From: Vreelandella lutescens
GTDB taxonomy: Bacteria > Pseudomonadota > Gammaproteobacteria > Pseudomonadales > Halomonadaceae
Direction of reading: 5' to 3'
DNA: 64,000 bases
NCBI RefSeq assembly: GCF_014640815.1
Contig: NZ_BMHM01000004.1
Span: 62,001 to 126,000 of the forward strand
Position numbers and translations under genes: made by a program. This document shows, piece after piece, positions 17,072 through 29,613 of the stretch (the stretch's first letter is position 1; the number at the start of each line of letters is the position of its first letter). The notes below the pieces were generated by a model. It saw only the letters and a list, made by a program, of their open reading frames with translations. It did not search any database and was not told the DNA's origin.

Positions 17072-17733
17072 GTCGACTCCAGCCGCTGGTCAACAGCTTA
17101 CCCAATGGCGTTGCACCACGACTTGATCAAGGCCTATCAGCGCTGGGGGTTACCATCAGCGCTGAACAGAGAGAACAACTGCTGGGTTTACTGGCGCTGT
17201 TGCACAAGTGGAACCGGGCTTATAACCTCACCGCAGTGCGTGATGTTGAAGAAATGGTCTCGCGTCATGTGTTGGATAGCGCTGCCGTTGCTCCCTACGT
17301 TCACGGCCCAACGCTTCTGGATGTAGGGGCAGGGCCTGGGTTACCAGGCTTGGTACTCGCGATTATGAAGCCTGAGCTTCAGGTGACGCTGCTAGACAGT
17401 AATGGCAAGAAAGTCCGCTTTCAGCGCCAAGCTGTGATGGAGCTAGCGCTTACTAACGTGACGCCTACCCAAGCACGGGTAGAGCAGTTCGCGGGGCAGC
17501 ACTTTGATCAAGTCATCTCGCGGGCATTTGCTAGCCTAGTTGACTTCGTCACGTTGACCCGCCCTTTACCGGCCACTAACGGCCAGTGGCTGGCAATGAA
17601 AGGCCCCGGTGCTGATGATGAGCTGCGTGACCTGCCTGAAGGCATTGAACTCAGCGAGCGCCACCTGTTGAATGTACCCTTTGAAACGGCCGAGCGGCAG
17701 CTGTTGATCCTGACCCCAAAAGGAGTTGAGTAG
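17068..17733 (+). CDS. rsmG: RsmG (GidB), 16S rRNA m7G527 methyltransferase
   Basis: SAM-dependent methyltransferase, 221 residues, acting on G527 of 16S rRNA. The SAM-binding motif [16 protein letters not shown] is at about residues 88-103, preceded by the family block N-L-T-A-V-R and H-V-L-D-S. S-R-A-F-A-S-L follows. The start overlaps the mnmG stop by four bases (ATGA), and its TAG overlaps the GTG start of parA, so the run looks translationally coupled. Confidence 0.97.
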   Translation: MSRLQPLVNSLPNGVAPRLDQGLSALGVTISAEQREQLLGLLALLHKWNRAYNLTAVRDVEEMVSRHVLDSAAVAPYVHGPTLLDVGAGPGLPGLVLAIMKPELQVTLLDSNGKKVRFQRQAVMELALTNVTPTQARVEQFAGQHFDQVISRAFASLVDFVTLTRPLPATNGQWLAMKGPGADDELRDLPEGIELSERHLLNVPFETAERQLLILTPKGVE

Positions 17734-18500
17734 TGAGCCAGATCATTGCCCTGACCAACCAAAAAGGCGGCGTGGGCAAGACCACTTCAGCCGTTAACCT
17801 GGCCGCCAGCCTAGCTGCTCTTGATCGCCGCGTACTGCTGGTGGACTTGGATCCACAGGGCCATGCCAGCATGGGCAGTGGTATCGATAAATACGATCTT
17901 GATAAAAGCGTGCTTGATGTATTGCTAGGCGAAGCCACGGCAAGTGACGTGATCATTCGAGGTCTGCCGGTTCACTATGATGTCTTGCCTGGTAACGGTG
18001 ACCTGACCGCCGCGGAAGTCGAATTACTGGATAGCGACCAGCGCCAAAGCCGCCTGTCGCTGGCGCTGGCCAGCGTCGCCAATGAATACGATGTGGTGCT
18101 GATCGACTGCCCGCCGTCGCTGAACATGCTGACGGTGAACGCGCTTACCGCTGCCCACGGCGTGCTGATTCCACTGCAGTGTGAGTTCTACGCCCTAGAG
18201 GGGCTCTCGGCGCTGTTGGATACCGTAGAGCAGATCAAACAGAGTGTTAACCCTGAACTGGCGGTCTCTGGCATTCTGCGCACCATGTACGATAAGCGCA
18301 CCAGCCTTACCCGTGAGGTCGATAAGCAGTTACGCGACTTTTTCGGTGATGCGCTGCTAAAAACGACGATTCCGCGTAACGTTAAGGTTGCGGAGGCACC
18401 AAGTCATGGTATTCCAGTAACTCAATATGCGCGTTTTTCGCGAGGCAGCCAGGCTTACCGTGTGCTGGCCAAAGAGATGATTCGACGGCTGTCGTTGTAA
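17733..18500 (+). CDS. parA: ParA / Soj chromosome-partitioning ATPase
   Basis: Deviant Walker-type ATPase, 255 residues, that with ParB segregates newly copied origins. The deviant Walker A K-G-G-V-G-K-T-T-S is at about residues 11-19, the A-prime motif is D-L-D-P-Q-G-H-A-S, and the B motif is V-L-I-D-C-P-P-S-L. Length fits small chromosomal ParA proteins with no N-terminal DNA-binding extension. The start is GTG 17733, overlapping the rsmG stop (TAGTG), with AAGGAG upstream. Origin-proximal position matches its role. Confidence 0.97.
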   Translation: MSQIIALTNQKGGVGKTTSAVNLAASLAALDRRVLLVDLDPQGHASMGSGIDKYDLDKSVLDVLLGEATASDVIIRGLPVHYDVLPGNGDLTAAEVELLDSDQRQSRLSLALASVANEYDVVLIDCPPSLNMLTVNALTAAHGVLIPLQCEFYALEGLSALLDTVEQIKQSVNPELAVSGILRTMYDKRTSLTREVDKQLRDFFGDALLKTTIPRNVKVAEAPSHGIPVTQYARFSRGSQAYRVLAKEMIRRLSL

Positions 18501-18525
18501 ACGTTAAAAGTACGAGGGAAAGCGA

Positions 18526-19455
18526 ATGACGCGTAAACGCGCGCTAGGACGTGGCCTGGATGCCCTGATTGGTGCGGGCGCACGTCGTCGTGACAGTTTG
18601 GACCTGACCGGTGGTGCATCGCTTGAGAGCGCTGACACCCCGGTGACAGACGTGGCTACACATGACGCCACGGCTGAACGTTTGGAGCGTCTGCCGCTGG
18701 GGCAACTGACGCGTGGAAAGTATCAGCCGCGTCGAGATATCCAGCCCGAAGCCCTTGAAGAGCTTGCTGACTCTATCCGTGCCCAAGGCGTTATGCAGCC
18801 CATCGTCGTACGCCCGGTAGGCAAAGATCGCTATGAAATCATTGCCGGTGAACGCCGCTGGCGTGCTGCTCAACTGGCAGAGTTAGACGTCATTCCGGCG
18901 GTGATACGCCATGTGAGCGATGAAGTCGCCCTCGCGCTGGCGCTGATTGAGAATATTCAGCGGGAGAACCTCAACGCGATTGAAGAAGCGATTGCGCTGA
19001 AGCGCTTGGGCGATGAATTTGAACTCACCCAGCAACAGATTGCTGATGCAGTGGGCAAGTCTCGTACTCAGGTCGCTAACTTACTTCGATTGTTAGCCCT
19101 CGACCCAGAGGTACAAACCCTACTGGAGCGGGGCGATTTAGATATGGGGCACGCGCGAGCGCTGCTCTCGTTAACGAGTGCTCAACAGCGCCAGGTCGCC
19201 CACGAAGTGGTCAATAAAGACCTTACTGTGCGCGATACTGAAGCGCTGGTGAAAAGGGTGCAAACCAACCAAGCACCTGTGCCTTCTGCTAAGCAGGCGG
19301 CCAAAACACCGGATGTGGCACGTTTAGAAACCCATTTGGGTGAGCTCTTAGGGGCACCGGTTTCGATTGATCATGGCCAAAAAGGTAAAGGCCGTGTCAC
19401 CATCCGTTATACAAGTCTTGAAGAGTTAGATGGAATTCTTGCACACATTAAATAG
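18526..19455 (+). CDS. parB: ParB / Spo0J chromosome-partitioning protein
   Basis: parS-binding CTPase-type partition protein, 309 residues. The N-terminus K-R-A-L-G-R-G-L-D-A-L-I-G is the typical ParA-stimulating peptide. The ParB/Srx domain holds Q-P-I-V-V-R and the nucleotide-binding motif G-E-R-R-W-R-A-A. A helix-turn-helix (Q-Q-I-A-D-A-V-G-K-S-R-T-Q-V-A-N-L-L-R-L) and a C-terminal dimerisation part follow. It ends the mnmG-parB run; about 200 bases separate it from atpI. I did not find a clear parS site (TGTTTCACGTGAAACA type) in the window. Confidence 0.97.
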   Translation: MTRKRALGRGLDALIGAGARRRDSLDLTGGASLESADTPVTDVATHDATAERLERLPLGQLTRGKYQPRRDIQPEALEELADSIRAQGVMQPIVVRPVGKDRYEIIAGERRWRAAQLAELDVIPAVIRHVSDEVALALALIENIQRENLNAIEEAIALKRLGDEFELTQQQIADAVGKSRTQVANLLRLLALDPEVQTLLERGDLDMGHARALLSLTSAQQRQVAHEVVNKDLTVRDTEALVKRVQTNQAPVPSAKQAAKTPDVARLETHLGELLGAPVSIDHGQKGKGRVTIRYTSLEELDGILAHIK

Positions 19456-19657
19456 CAGGCTAATGAAAGATGCGCCCTTTTTTTAACCCTTTGGTCGCAA
19501 GTCGGCGCTGAAACGCGCGAATTCCGTGCAACTTCGGTTGAAGGTGTGATAGCGCTTCCCTATAATCCGCCGTGTTTGCCATAAAGATGCCTGCAGCAAA
19601 AGGTGAAGGACATTCTAGCGACAAGCGGTAGTTCAGCAGCATGGAGTGGTAGTTGAA

Positions 19658-20056
19658 ATGACGAATGTATCAACTGCCCAGCGGCGCTCGCTAGACTTCA
19701 GCAGGCTCTTTAAGGCTCAGCTAGCCGCAACGGCGGCTATCATGGCACTAGCAGGTGCTATGTCTGGAGCTGAAGCGGTGTGGTCGGCATTAATGGGAGG
19801 AGGGGTTAGCTTAGCCCCCGGCATCTACTTTGTGTGGCGCGGTACGCGGCGTTCACCCCAGCCACAGCGCAACGTATTAAATTTATATCAAGCAGCAATG
19901 GGTAAGTTTGGTTTGACGGTGGCACTGTTCGCCTTGGTGTTTGCTCTAGTGCCTCCTTCAAACCCAGCTTTTTTCTTTGTCGCCTATGTGGTGGCCCAAC
20001 TCATGTACTGGCTGACTCCTTGGCTTGTGCGCGAGCGGTCAACCCCTAACACCTGA
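19658..20056 (+). CDS. atpI: AtpI, ATP synthase accessory membrane protein
   Basis: Small inner-membrane protein (132 residues, four predicted helices) encoded first in F1Fo operons; it is not a subunit of the finished enzyme but is linked to c-ring assembly and, in some species, Mg uptake. Position immediately upstream of atpB, membrane pattern and the G-G-G-V-S-L-A-P-G-I-Y-F-V-W-R segment support the call. ATG 19658 is favoured; an in-frame GTG at 19646 is too close to GGAG to use it. The atp promoter should lie in the 200-base gap behind parB. Confidence 0.88.
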   Translation: MTNVSTAQRRSLDFSRLFKAQLAATAAIMALAGAMSGAEAVWSALMGGGVSLAPGIYFVWRGTRRSPQPQRNVLNLYQAAMGKFGLTVALFALVFALVPPSNPAFFFVAYVVAQLMYWLTPWLVRERSTPNT

Positions 20057-20893
<837 letters not shown>

Positions 20894-20943
20894 TCAAGAG
20901 CAACGCTTTGCATAATACCCTTAACCTAAACCCTTGAAATTAA

Positions 20944-21192
<249 letters not shown>

Positions 21193-21201
21193 TGATGTTT
21201 T

Positions 21202-21226
21202 AGCCGAGCGGCGAGTCCGCTCGGCT
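21202..21226 (+). other. Intercistronic hairpin after atpE
   Basis: Perfect 10-bp stem AGCCGAGCGG / CCGCTCGGCT with a 5-base loop, 10 bases after the atpE stop, followed by a short TTTAT. It probably works as partial attenuator or 3'-end stabiliser so that the c subunit, needed in many copies, is made in excess (inference). Confidence 0.65.
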
Positions 21227-21270
21227 TTATATCACTCCGGTCGCCACGAACTTGTCAGAGGTACATCCCT

Positions 21271-21741
21271 GTGAATATCAACATGACGCTTATCGGGCAA
21301 ACGATCGCCTTCGCGATCTTTGTCTGGTTTTGCATAAAGTATGTGTGGCCTCCGATCAGCAACGCGCTTCACGAGCGTCAAAAGAAAATTGCTGATGGCT
21401 TAGATGCAGCCAGCCGTGCTACCCGTGATCTTGAGCTGGCTCAAGAACGCGCTGAGCAGACACTGCGTGAAAGCAAGGAACAGGCTTCCCAAATTCTCGA
21501 GCAGGCCAATAAGCGGTCTAACCAGATGATCGAAGAGGCTCGCGAACAAGCGCGCGCTGAAGGCGAACGTCTAGTGGCAAACGCTAAAGCTGAGATTGAG
21601 CAAGAAGTAAATCGTGCTAAAGATGAGCTTCGCGCCCAAGTTTCTCACCTAGCGATTGTGGGTGCTGAACGAGTTCTTGAAGCCTCTGTTGACGAGAAAG
21701 CGCACCGCGACTTGCTTGATAAGCTTGCCGCTGAACTGTAA
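21271..21741 (+). CDS. atpF: AtpF, ATP synthase Fo subunit b
   Basis: Peripheral-stalk subunit, 156 residues: one N-terminal membrane helix (about 5-25, ending K-Y-V-W-P-P) and a long charged coiled coil rich in Ala, Glu, Gln and Arg. The family start [13 protein letters not shown] fits a GTG at 21271 with GAGG ten bases before; the internal ATG at 21283 would remove conserved residues. It lies between atpE and atpH, 12 bases before the latter. Confidence 0.96.
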   Translation: MNINMTLIGQTIAFAIFVWFCIKYVWPPISNALHERQKKIADGLDAASRATRDLELAQERAEQTLRESKEQASQILEQANKRSNQMIEEAREQARAEGERLVANAKAEIEQEVNRAKDELRAQVSHLAIVGAERVLEASVDEKAHRDLLDKLAAEL

Positions 21742-21752
21742 GGAGGTGACTC

Positions 21753-22289
21753 ATGGCGGAACAAACAACCGTCGCTCGTCCTTACGCCAAAGCGGCGTTT
21801 GAATACGCGCGCGATCATCAGGCTCTCGACGCTTGGTCACAAGCGCTGGCAATGGTAAGCGCGATTGTAAAAGATCGCCAAGTTACTGGCCTGTTAGGTA
21901 GCCCCAAACTCAGCAGCGAACAAAAAGCAAACCTGTTAGTAGAGATGCTTTCAGATAACGCAGATGATGCGTTTAAACGCTTTTTGACAACGCTAGCTGA
22001 TCAGCGCCGTTTAACGGCGTTGGCAGCTGTTGCTGATCAGTTTGAACACCTTCGTGCAGAGTATGAGCAGCGTATCGACGTCACTGTGGTTTCAGCGTAC
22101 AAGCTGGACAGCAAGCAGCAGACCAAGCTAGCAAACGCGCTCAAGAAACGTCTGAATCGCGAAATCTCCATTACTACTCAGGTGGACAAGACGCTGATTG
22201 GCGGTGTCATCCTGCGTGCCGGCGATACCGTCATTGACGGTTCGGTGCGTGGTCGATTGAACCGACTTTCCGAAGCGCTGACCGCTTGA
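21753..22289 (+). CDS. atpH: AtpH, ATP synthase F1 subunit delta
   Basis: Peripheral-stalk cap joining subunit b to F1, 178 residues. The opening [14 protein letters not shown] is the family signature, and the C-terminal [25 protein letters not shown] block (seen around residues 143-170) is diagnostic. AAGGAGGTGA just before ATG 21753 is a near-perfect ribosome site. Confidence 0.97.
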   Translation: MAEQTTVARPYAKAAFEYARDHQALDAWSQALAMVSAIVKDRQVTGLLGSPKLSSEQKANLLVEMLSDNADDAFKRFLTTLADQRRLTALAAVADQFEHLRAEYEQRIDVTVVSAYKLDSKQQTKLANALKKRLNREISITTQVDKTLIGGVILRAGDTVIDGSVRGRLNRLSEALTA

Positions 22290-22305
22290 GTCTGAGGGAC
22301 ATGGC

Positions 22306-23850
22306 ATGCAGCAACTGAATCCTTCCGAGATCAGCGACATCATCAAGCAGCGAATTGAGAAGCTTGACGTCGCATCCGAAGCCCGTAATCAGGGCACCAT
22401 CGTCAGCGTTTCCGACGGTATCGTGAAAATTCACGGCCTCGAAGACGCGATGTTTGGTGAAATGATTGAATTCCCCAACAGCATCTTTGGCATGGTACTG
22501 AACCTGGAGCGTGACTCCGTAGGTGCCGTTGTCCTGGGTGACTACCTGCAGCTTGAAGAAGGCATGACCGCTCAGTGTACCGGTCGCATTCTTGAAGTTC
22601 CGGTAGGCCCTGAGCTGATTGGTCGCGTTGTCGATGCGCTGGGTAACCCCATCGACGGCAAAGGCGAGATCAACGCTAAACTGACCGACGCGGTAGAAAA
22701 AGTAGCACCTGGCGTTATTACCCGTCAGTCCGTTGACGAGCCGATCCAAACCGGTCTGAAATCTATCGATGCCATGGTGCCAATCGGTCGTGGTCAGCGT
22801 GAGCTGATCATCGGTGACCGTCAGATTGGTAAATCTGCCATTGCTATCGATGCGATCATCAACCAGAAAGGCAAAGGCGTTACCTGTGTCTACGTAGCAA
22901 TCGGTCAGAAGCAATCGACCATTGCTAACGTCGTTCGCAAGCTCGAAGAGCACGGCGCGCTGGATCACACGATCATCGTCGCTGCAGGCGCTGCCGACCC
23001 GGCACCGATGCAGTTCTTAGCCGCTTACTCTGGCTGCACCATGGGCGAGTACTTCCGTGACCGTGGTGAAGACGCACTGATCGTGTATGACGATCTTTCC
23101 AAGCAGGCCGTTGCCTACCGTCAGGTATCGCTGCTGCTGCGTCGTCCGCCGGGCCGTGAAGCTTACCCGGGTGACGTGTTCTATCTCCACTCGCGTCTGC
23201 TGGAGCGCGCTGCGCGCGTTAACGCTGACTACGTTGAGAAGTTCACCAACGGCGAAGTGAAAGGCAAAACCGGTTCCTTGACCGCACTGCCAATCATCGA
23301 AACACAAGGTGGTGACGTATCGGCGTTTGTTCCGACCAACGTTATCTCCATCACCGATGGTCAGATCTTCCTGGAAACCAACCTGTTTAACTCCGGTATT
23401 CGTCCGGCGATTAACGCAGGTCTCTCGGTTTCTCGTGTAGGTGGTGCTGCGCAGACTAAAATCATCAAGAAGCTGGGTGGCGGTGTTCGTCTGGCCCTGG
23501 CTCAGTACCGTGAACTGGCGGCGTTCTCGCAGTTTGCCTCTGACCTTGATGAAGCGACGCGTAAGCAGCTTGAGCACGGTCAACGCGTTACCGAACTGAT
23601 GAAGCAGAAGCAGTACTCGCCGATGTCAGTTGCAGAAATGGCGCTGTCTCTGTACGCCGCTAACGAAGGTCACCTGGATGACGTGGGCGTCGACAAGGTG
23701 CTGGACTTCGAACGTGCTTTGCACGATTACATGAAGTCTGAGCACAGCGAACTGCTCAATAAGATCAACCAGACCGGCGACTACAACGGCGAGATTCAGG
23801 ACGGCTTGAAGTCAGGTCTCGAGAAGTTCAAGGCGACTCAGAGCTGGTAA
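22306..23850 (+). CDS. atpA: AtpA, ATP synthase F1 subunit alpha
   Basis: Non-catalytic nucleotide-binding subunit, 514 residues. The P-loop is at residues 170-177 and reads G-D-R-Q-I-G-K-S, a variant of the common G-D-R-Q-T-G-K-T. The family signature [13 protein letters not shown] is present near residue 366, with the trailing Arg of the catalytic site. It sits 16 bases after atpH; a GC-rich hairpin follows it. Confidence 0.98.
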   Translation: MQQLNPSEISDIIKQRIEKLDVASEARNQGTIVSVSDGIVKIHGLEDAMFGEMIEFPNSIFGMVLNLERDSVGAVVLGDYLQLEEGMTAQCTGRILEVPVGPELIGRVVDALGNPIDGKGEINAKLTDAVEKVAPGVITRQSVDEPIQTGLKSIDAMVPIGRGQRELIIGDRQIGKSAIAIDAIINQKGKGVTCVYVAIGQKQSTIANVVRKLEEHGALDHTIIVAAGAADPAPMQFLAAYSGCTMGEYFRDRGEDALIVYDDLSKQAVAYRQVSLLLRRPPGREAYPGDVFYLHSRLLERAARVNADYVEKFTNGEVKGKTGSLTALPIIETQGGDVSAFVPTNVISITDGQIFLETNLFNSGIRPAINAGLSVSRVGGAAQTKIIKKLGGGVRLALAQYRELAAFSQFASDLDEATRKQLEHGQRVTELMKQKQYSPMSVAEMALSLYAANEGHLDDVGVDKVLDFERALHDYMKSEHSELLNKINQTGDYNGEIQDGLKSGLEKFKATQSW

Positions 23851-23856
23851 TGTTCG

Positions 23857-23874
23857 GCCCGCCTGCGGGCGGGC
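23857..23874 (+). other. Intercistronic hairpin between atpA and atpG
   Basis: Stem GCCCGCC / GGCGGGC with a 4-base loop directly after the atpA stop. It lacks a T run long enough for efficient termination and more likely shapes mRNA decay or translation. Confidence 0.55.
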
Positions 23875-23915
23875 TTGCATGCTTTCTGAGAGCCACGAAC
23901 GAAGGGTAGATCGCT

Positions 23916-24803
23916 ATGGCAGCTGCAAAAGAGATACGCACCCAGATCGGGAGCATTAAAAATACGCAGAAGATTACCAGTGCCATGGAAATGGTAGCTG
24001 CATCGAAAATGCGTAAAGCGCAAGATCTGATGAAGGCTGGCCAGCCGTACGCCAAGCAGATTCGTAACGTGGTAGGCCACATCGCTGACGCAAACCCCGA
24101 GTACAAGCACGACTATATGGTTGAGCGTAACGAGGTGAAGCGCGTTGGTTATATTGTGGTTTCCACTGATCGTGGTCTGTGTGGTGGCTTAAACGTCAAC
24201 CTGTTTAAGGCAGTGGTGAAAGACGCCGTTGCCTGGAAGCAGCAAGACGCTGAGCTAGACTTCTGCGCCCTTGGCTCGAAAGCGGGTGCTTTCTTCCGCA
24301 ATTACGGCGGCAACTTGATTGCTGCAAAAAGCGGATTAGGAGAGTCACCCACCGTCGAGGGTCTGATCGGTAGTGTCAAGGTCATGCTTGAAGCGTATGA
24401 CGAAGGACGCCTGGATCGCCTGTACGTGGTGTATAACGAGTTTGTGAACACCATGACGCAGCGGCCCGTTGTGCGTCAGCTTCTTCCTCTGTCGTCCGAT
24501 ATGGGCGCAGACGCTAAGCGTGACGAAGAAAACGCCCGTCCCGGAAGCTGGGACTACCTGTATGAACCGGATGCCAAGGCGTTGCTAGACAGCCTGTTGG
24601 TTCGATTCATCGAATCGCAGGTGTATCAGGCGGTAGTCGAAAACGGCGCGTGCGAACAGGCCGCCCGTATGATCGCTATGAAGAGTGCCACTGATAACGC
24701 GGGCAACCTGATCGACGATCTGGAGATGGTTTACAACAAGGCCCGTCAGGCCGCCATCACCCAGGAAATTTCCGAGATCGTCGGCGGCGCTTCTGCCGTA
24801 TAA
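23916..24803 (+). CDS. atpG: AtpG, ATP synthase F1 subunit gamma
   Basis: Central-shaft subunit, 295 residues. The N-terminal helix [20 protein letters not shown] and the [10 protein letters not shown] block are typical, as is the C-terminal helix [17 protein letters not shown]. Slightly longer than E. coli (287), with extra residues in the middle (about 195-210, D-A-K-R-D-E-E-N-A). ACGAAGGG precedes the ATG. Confidence 0.97.
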   Translation: MAAAKEIRTQIGSIKNTQKITSAMEMVAASKMRKAQDLMKAGQPYAKQIRNVVGHIADANPEYKHDYMVERNEVKRVGYIVVSTDRGLCGGLNVNLFKAVVKDAVAWKQQDAELDFCALGSKAGAFFRNYGGNLIAAKSGLGESPTVEGLIGSVKVMLEAYDEGRLDRLYVVYNEFVNTMTQRPVVRQLLPLSSDMGADAKRDEENARPGSWDYLYEPDAKALLDSLLVRFIESQVYQAVVENGACEQAARMIAMKSATDNAGNLIDDLEMVYNKARQAAITQEISEIVGGASAV

Positions 24804-24828
24804 CGCCTAGGGAGCTTGCCATGACTGA

Positions 24829-26259
<1,431 letters not shown>

Positions 26260-26283
26260 TCCCGTCCATTAGGGGGATTCGCT

Positions 26284-26712
26284 ATGGCGAATAGCTTCAC
26301 TTGCAATATCGTCAGCGCAGAAGCATCTATCTTCTCAGGTAAAGTTGAGCAGGTAATTGCTTCCGGGATGATGGGTGACCTCGGCATTTTGCCGGGGCAC
26401 GCCCCTCTGCTGACCGAGCTTCAGCCGGGCCCGATCCGCGTGATCCACGATGATGGCAAGGAAGAGAACTTCTTTGTCTCTGGTGGCTTCATGGAAGTGC
26501 AGCCAGATGTTGTGACGATCCTGGCAGATGCTGCGGCTCGTGCGGGCGACCTTGATGAGGCCGCCGCCGAAGAAGCACGTCAGCAGGCGCTGAAAGCCTT
26601 TAATGAGAAGTCAGCGGAGCTGGATTATACCCGCGCTGCCGCTGAACTTGCCGAAGCCGTTGCACAGCTGCGAACGATTCAGCAGCTGCGTAAAAAGGCG
26701 GGTAAAGGCTAA
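26284..26712 (+). CDS. atpC: AtpC, ATP synthase F1 subunit epsilon
   Basis: Regulatory shaft subunit, 142 residues: an N-terminal beta barrel ([23 protein letters not shown]) and two C-terminal helices rich in Ala and Glu that can inhibit hydrolysis. Last gene of the operon, 24 bases after atpD, closed by a strong terminator. Confidence 0.97.
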   Translation: MANSFTCNIVSAEASIFSGKVEQVIASGMMGDLGILPGHAPLLTELQPGPIRVIHDDGKEENFFVSGGFMEVQPDVVTILADAAARAGDLDEAAAEEARQQALKAFNEKSAELDYTRAAAELAEAVAQLRTIQQLRKKAGKG

Positions 26713-26731
26713 CAACACGCGCTGCGTGAAT

Positions 26732-26778
26732 AAAAACGCCCCTTGAACCCGTCGCAGGGTTTAAGGGGCGTTTTTTTT
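26732..26778 (+). terminator. Rho-independent terminator of the atp operon
   Basis: Long stem AAAACGCCCCTTGAACCC pairing (with a short GTCGCA loop) with GGGTTTAAGGGGCGTTTT, then a T run. One mismatch near the loop. It lies 20 bases after atpC. Confidence 0.95.
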
Positions 26779-26843
26779 ATCCGATAGTTATCTTATCTAT
26801 GCGGTGAGTGGTATGGCGCTTGGCTGCGCACAAGGAGATGGCG

Positions 26844-28226
26844 ATGTCACTAAACGAAGAAGCCCTGCAAGCCTTAAAAAACGAACTGCTTGAAGAGCTT
26901 ACCCAAGAAGCGCCGAATAAAACACAGCTCGCTGAGCGTCTGGCGGAACTTCGCTCGGCCGATATTGGCGACGTGTTGGAAGAGCTAATCGAGGAGGACA
27001 ATGCGCTGTCGGCAGCGCTTGCCGTGCTCGCTATTCTCTCTGCTGAGCGAGCGGCCAACGTGCTGGGCTACTTGCCTAAAGAGAGTCAGCTTGAGGTGGT
27101 GGGAGAGTTATCCGATAGCCAAGTGCTCAAGCTGCTCGAAGAGATGGGCTCGGATGAGCGGGCGGACTTGTTCAACCTGCTAGGGGAGGATCGCCGCGAA
27201 GCGCTGCTGCGACGCATGGCGCATCAAGAGCGGGAAGACCTAAAGCGCCTTGCCAGTTACGAAGAAGGCACTGCCGGTGCCATCATGACCTCTGACTATG
27301 TGGCCATAGCCAGTGGCATGACGGTATCGCAGGCAATGATGCGCGTGCGTCAGACCGCCCCCGATGCAGAGACGGTTTACCAGTTGTATGTACTGGATAG
27401 TGATGGCCACCTGATTGGCACCATGTCGCTGCGTCAGTTGATGGTCGCGCGCCCTGGGGCGCTGGTAGATGACATCATGATTAAAGATGTGATTAAAACC
27501 CCCGTGGATAAAGCCCAGGAAGAGGTGGCGAGAATCGTGGCACGCTACGATTTGCTGGCGCTGCCCGTCATTGATGCGGATGGCCGAATGGTAGGGATCG
27601 TGACTCACGATGACGCCATGGACGTTGCTGAGTCGGAGGCCACCGAAGATATCCACAAAGGGATGTCCATCGGCCAGTTGGAAGATGGCGTCAGCCGGGT
27701 ACCGCTGTGGAGCCTTTATCGCAAGCGGGTCTTCTGGCTGGTACTACTGGTGTTCGCCAACCTCTTTTCCGGGGCGGGCATTGCCTACTTTGAGGAGACC
27801 ATTGCCGCTCAGGTCGCGCTAGTGTTCTTTTTGCCCTTACTGATTGGCAGCGGTGGCAACGCCGGGGCGCAGGCCGCCACGCTGATGGTGCGCGGCATGG
27901 CCACAGGCGATGTCGGCGTGAAAGACTGGAGTAAAATGTTGGGGCGTGAGTTGCTGGTGGCTGGCGCATTAGGGCTAACCATGGCGATTGCCGTGGCCCC
28001 GATAGGCATTTTCCGTGGCGGTGAAGAGGTTGCCATGATCGTGGCGCTAAGCATGGTCACGATTGTACTCTTTGGCAGCATGATCGGTATGTGTCTGCCG
28101 TTTGTGCTGGAGCGCTTTAAAGTGGATCCCGCTACAGCCTCTGCACCGCTGGTGACCACGATGATCGATGCCTCTGGGGTACTGATCTACTTCAGTATTG
28201 CCACTGCCATATTGGCAGGCGTTTAG
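26844..28226 (+). CDS. mgtE: MgtE-type magnesium transporter
   Basis: Homodimeric Mg2+ channel, 460 residues. The order is MgtE N-domain (about 1-130, helical, A-D-I-G-D-V-L-E-E-L), a CBS pair (about 135-250, starting A-G-A-I-M-T-S-D-Y-V-A) and five membrane helices (about 285-460). The pore signature is S-G-G-N-A-G-A-Q-A-A-T-L near residue 340, and the acidic C-terminal helix has the conserved Asp. ATG 26844 has AGGAG seven bases upstream, so the earlier ATGs at 26808 and 26838 are not used. It is convergent with the CDF gene. No Mg riboswitch is evident in the short leader. Confidence 0.94.
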   Translation: MSLNEEALQALKNELLEELTQEAPNKTQLAERLAELRSADIGDVLEELIEEDNALSAALAVLAILSAERAANVLGYLPKESQLEVVGELSDSQVLKLLEEMGSDERADLFNLLGEDRREALLRRMAHQEREDLKRLASYEEGTAGAIMTSDYVAIASGMTVSQAMMRVRQTAPDAETVYQLYVLDSDGHLIGTMSLRQLMVARPGALVDDIMIKDVIKTPVDKAQEEVARIVARYDLLALPVIDADGRMVGIVTHDDAMDVAESEATEDIHKGMSIGQLEDGVSRVPLWSLYRKRVFWLVLLVFANLFSGAGIAYFEETIAAQVALVFFLPLLIGSGGNAGAQAATLMVRGMATGDVGVKDWSKMLGRELLVAGALGLTMAIAVAPIGIFRGGEEVAMIVALSMVTIVLFGSMIGMCLPFVLERFKVDPATASAPLVTTMIDASGVLIYFSIATAILAGV

Positions 28227-28232
28227 GAGGGC

Positions 28233-29426
28233 TTAACGCATGGCGCTACTGGCCGCGCGAGTGATAAACATGACTTCCACATGGCCCAGCCACTCAATGT
28301 CACTGGCCAGCGCTTTTAGCTGGCTGGCGAGGCATTGAGGCGGCTGGTGAACCGCATCGCCGATAATCAGTGATACCGATACTTTGTCGTCCAAGTAGTG
28401 GAGCTGCAGCTCGTTGAGCGTGCGCCATACGGGGTGTCGGTACCAGCGCTCGTTAAGGGCTGCTTCCACTTCCGGGCGCAGTGGCAGGCCAGGCAGTCGG
28501 CTGGGGTCGCCTTCACCCGCATCATCCTCTGGGTCAACGTGGAAGATGACGTCGGTGAGCAGAGGAAACTCGTGGCGTAGACGGCGGCTCACTTCGTTAC
28601 CGATTTCATGGGCCTCAGAAACGGTAATTTTAGGTCCCACCACCACATGCAAATCGACCATGACCCAACCGGCTGACTGTCGGGTACGTAGGTCGTGCAC
28701 GCTATCAACGCCAGGAACGCTGCAGGCGACATCGTGCATTTGCTGCTGCACTTCTTCAGGTAATGCCGTATCGACCAGTTCGCGGGCAGATTCCCACAAC
28801 AAATCTAACCCCACTTTACCGACTAGAAGACCCACAATAATCGCCGCCACCGCATCCAGCCAGCCCAAACCAAATTGCGCACCCACTAAGGCCACCAGCA
28901 CGACGGCGGTGGAGAGTGCATCGCTGCGCGAGTGCCACGCGTTGGCTTCTAACAGTTTGGATTTCAATCGTTTTGCGACACGCATGGTGTAGCGAAAAAT
29001 CCACTCTTTGCTAATCAGTGCCAGTATCGTGATGACGATCGCAAACGCACCAGGGGCACCCACTTCGGTGCCACTTAACAAGCGATCAACGCTTGACCAT
29101 GCAATTCCCCCTGCCACGAAGATCAGTACGCTACCCAGTAACAGTGTGGTCAGGGTTTCGATTCGGCCATGGCCGTAGTGATGGTCGTTATCGGGTTCTT
29201 GGCGACCATAATGGATAGCGGCCAGGACAAAACCATCGGTGACCAGATCAGAGAGCGAGTGAATACCATCGGCAATTAGCGCGGCCGAACCGACAAAAAA
29301 GCCGACGGCCACTTTAATAACGCTCAGCAATCCGTCTAGCCAAGCGCCGATATAGGTCACGCGCTTAGCCTCTTGGCTATCGAGCTCGCGGTTGGGAACC
29401 ACTGGCGTTTCTACGGTCTGAGTCAT
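28233..29426 (-). CDS. Cation diffusion facilitator (CDF) metal exporter with C-terminal extension
   Basis: Inner-membrane divalent metal/proton antiporter, 397 residues, about 100 longer than E. coli FieF. Six helices fill residues ~25-215. The transport-site residues read H-S-L-S-D (helix 2) and H-S-R-S-D (helix 5), an HD-HD set typical of zinc-preferring CDFs; FieF has D-x-x-x-D in helix 2. A cytosolic domain follows (S-V-H-D-L-R-T-R, V-D-L-H-V, H-V-D-P-E-D-D). An extra ~90-residue tail (L-P-G-L-P-L-R-P to the end) has no function I recognise. ATG 29426 is used with AAGG upstream because residues before it do not match the family. Confidence 0.88.
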   Translation of the reverse strand: MTQTVETPVVPNRELDSQEAKRVTYIGAWLDGLLSVIKVAVGFFVGSAALIADGIHSLSDLVTDGFVLAAIHYGRQEPDNDHHYGHGRIETLTTLLLGSVLIFVAGGIAWSSVDRLLSGTEVGAPGAFAIVITILALISKEWIFRYTMRVAKRLKSKLLEANAWHSRSDALSTAVVLVALVGAQFGLGWLDAVAAIIVGLLVGKVGLDLLWESARELVDTALPEEVQQQMHDVACSVPGVDSVHDLRTRQSAGWVMVDLHVVVGPKITVSEAHEIGNEVSRRLRHEFPLLTDVIFHVDPEDDAGEGDPSRLPGLPLRPEVEAALNERWYRHPVWRTLNELQLHYLDDKVSVSLIIGDAVHQPPQCLASQLKALASDIEWLGHVEVMFITRAASSAMR

Positions 29427-29613
29427 GAGGTACCTTGCAGGGACGCACACTTCTAATAGACGCCTATTGTAGCTTACCGCCGGGCAAGCTCTATACCCTC
29501 TTATGAATTCGTACGTTTGACCAGTGCGGACAATGAATTGCTGGATGTGTATCCTTAGCGCCACTGCAGGTTCGTAAACATCATTTCATGACGTAATACA
29601 GACAGGATGACCT

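Noticed and set aside
22231..22968. 245-codon minus-strand frame inside atpA
   Set aside because: Antisense to atpA with low-complexity, atypical composition; explained by codon usage of the real gene.
26713..26843. Magnesium riboswitch before mgtE
   Set aside because: The gap is filled by the atp terminator and a short leader; no M-box-like fold is evident.
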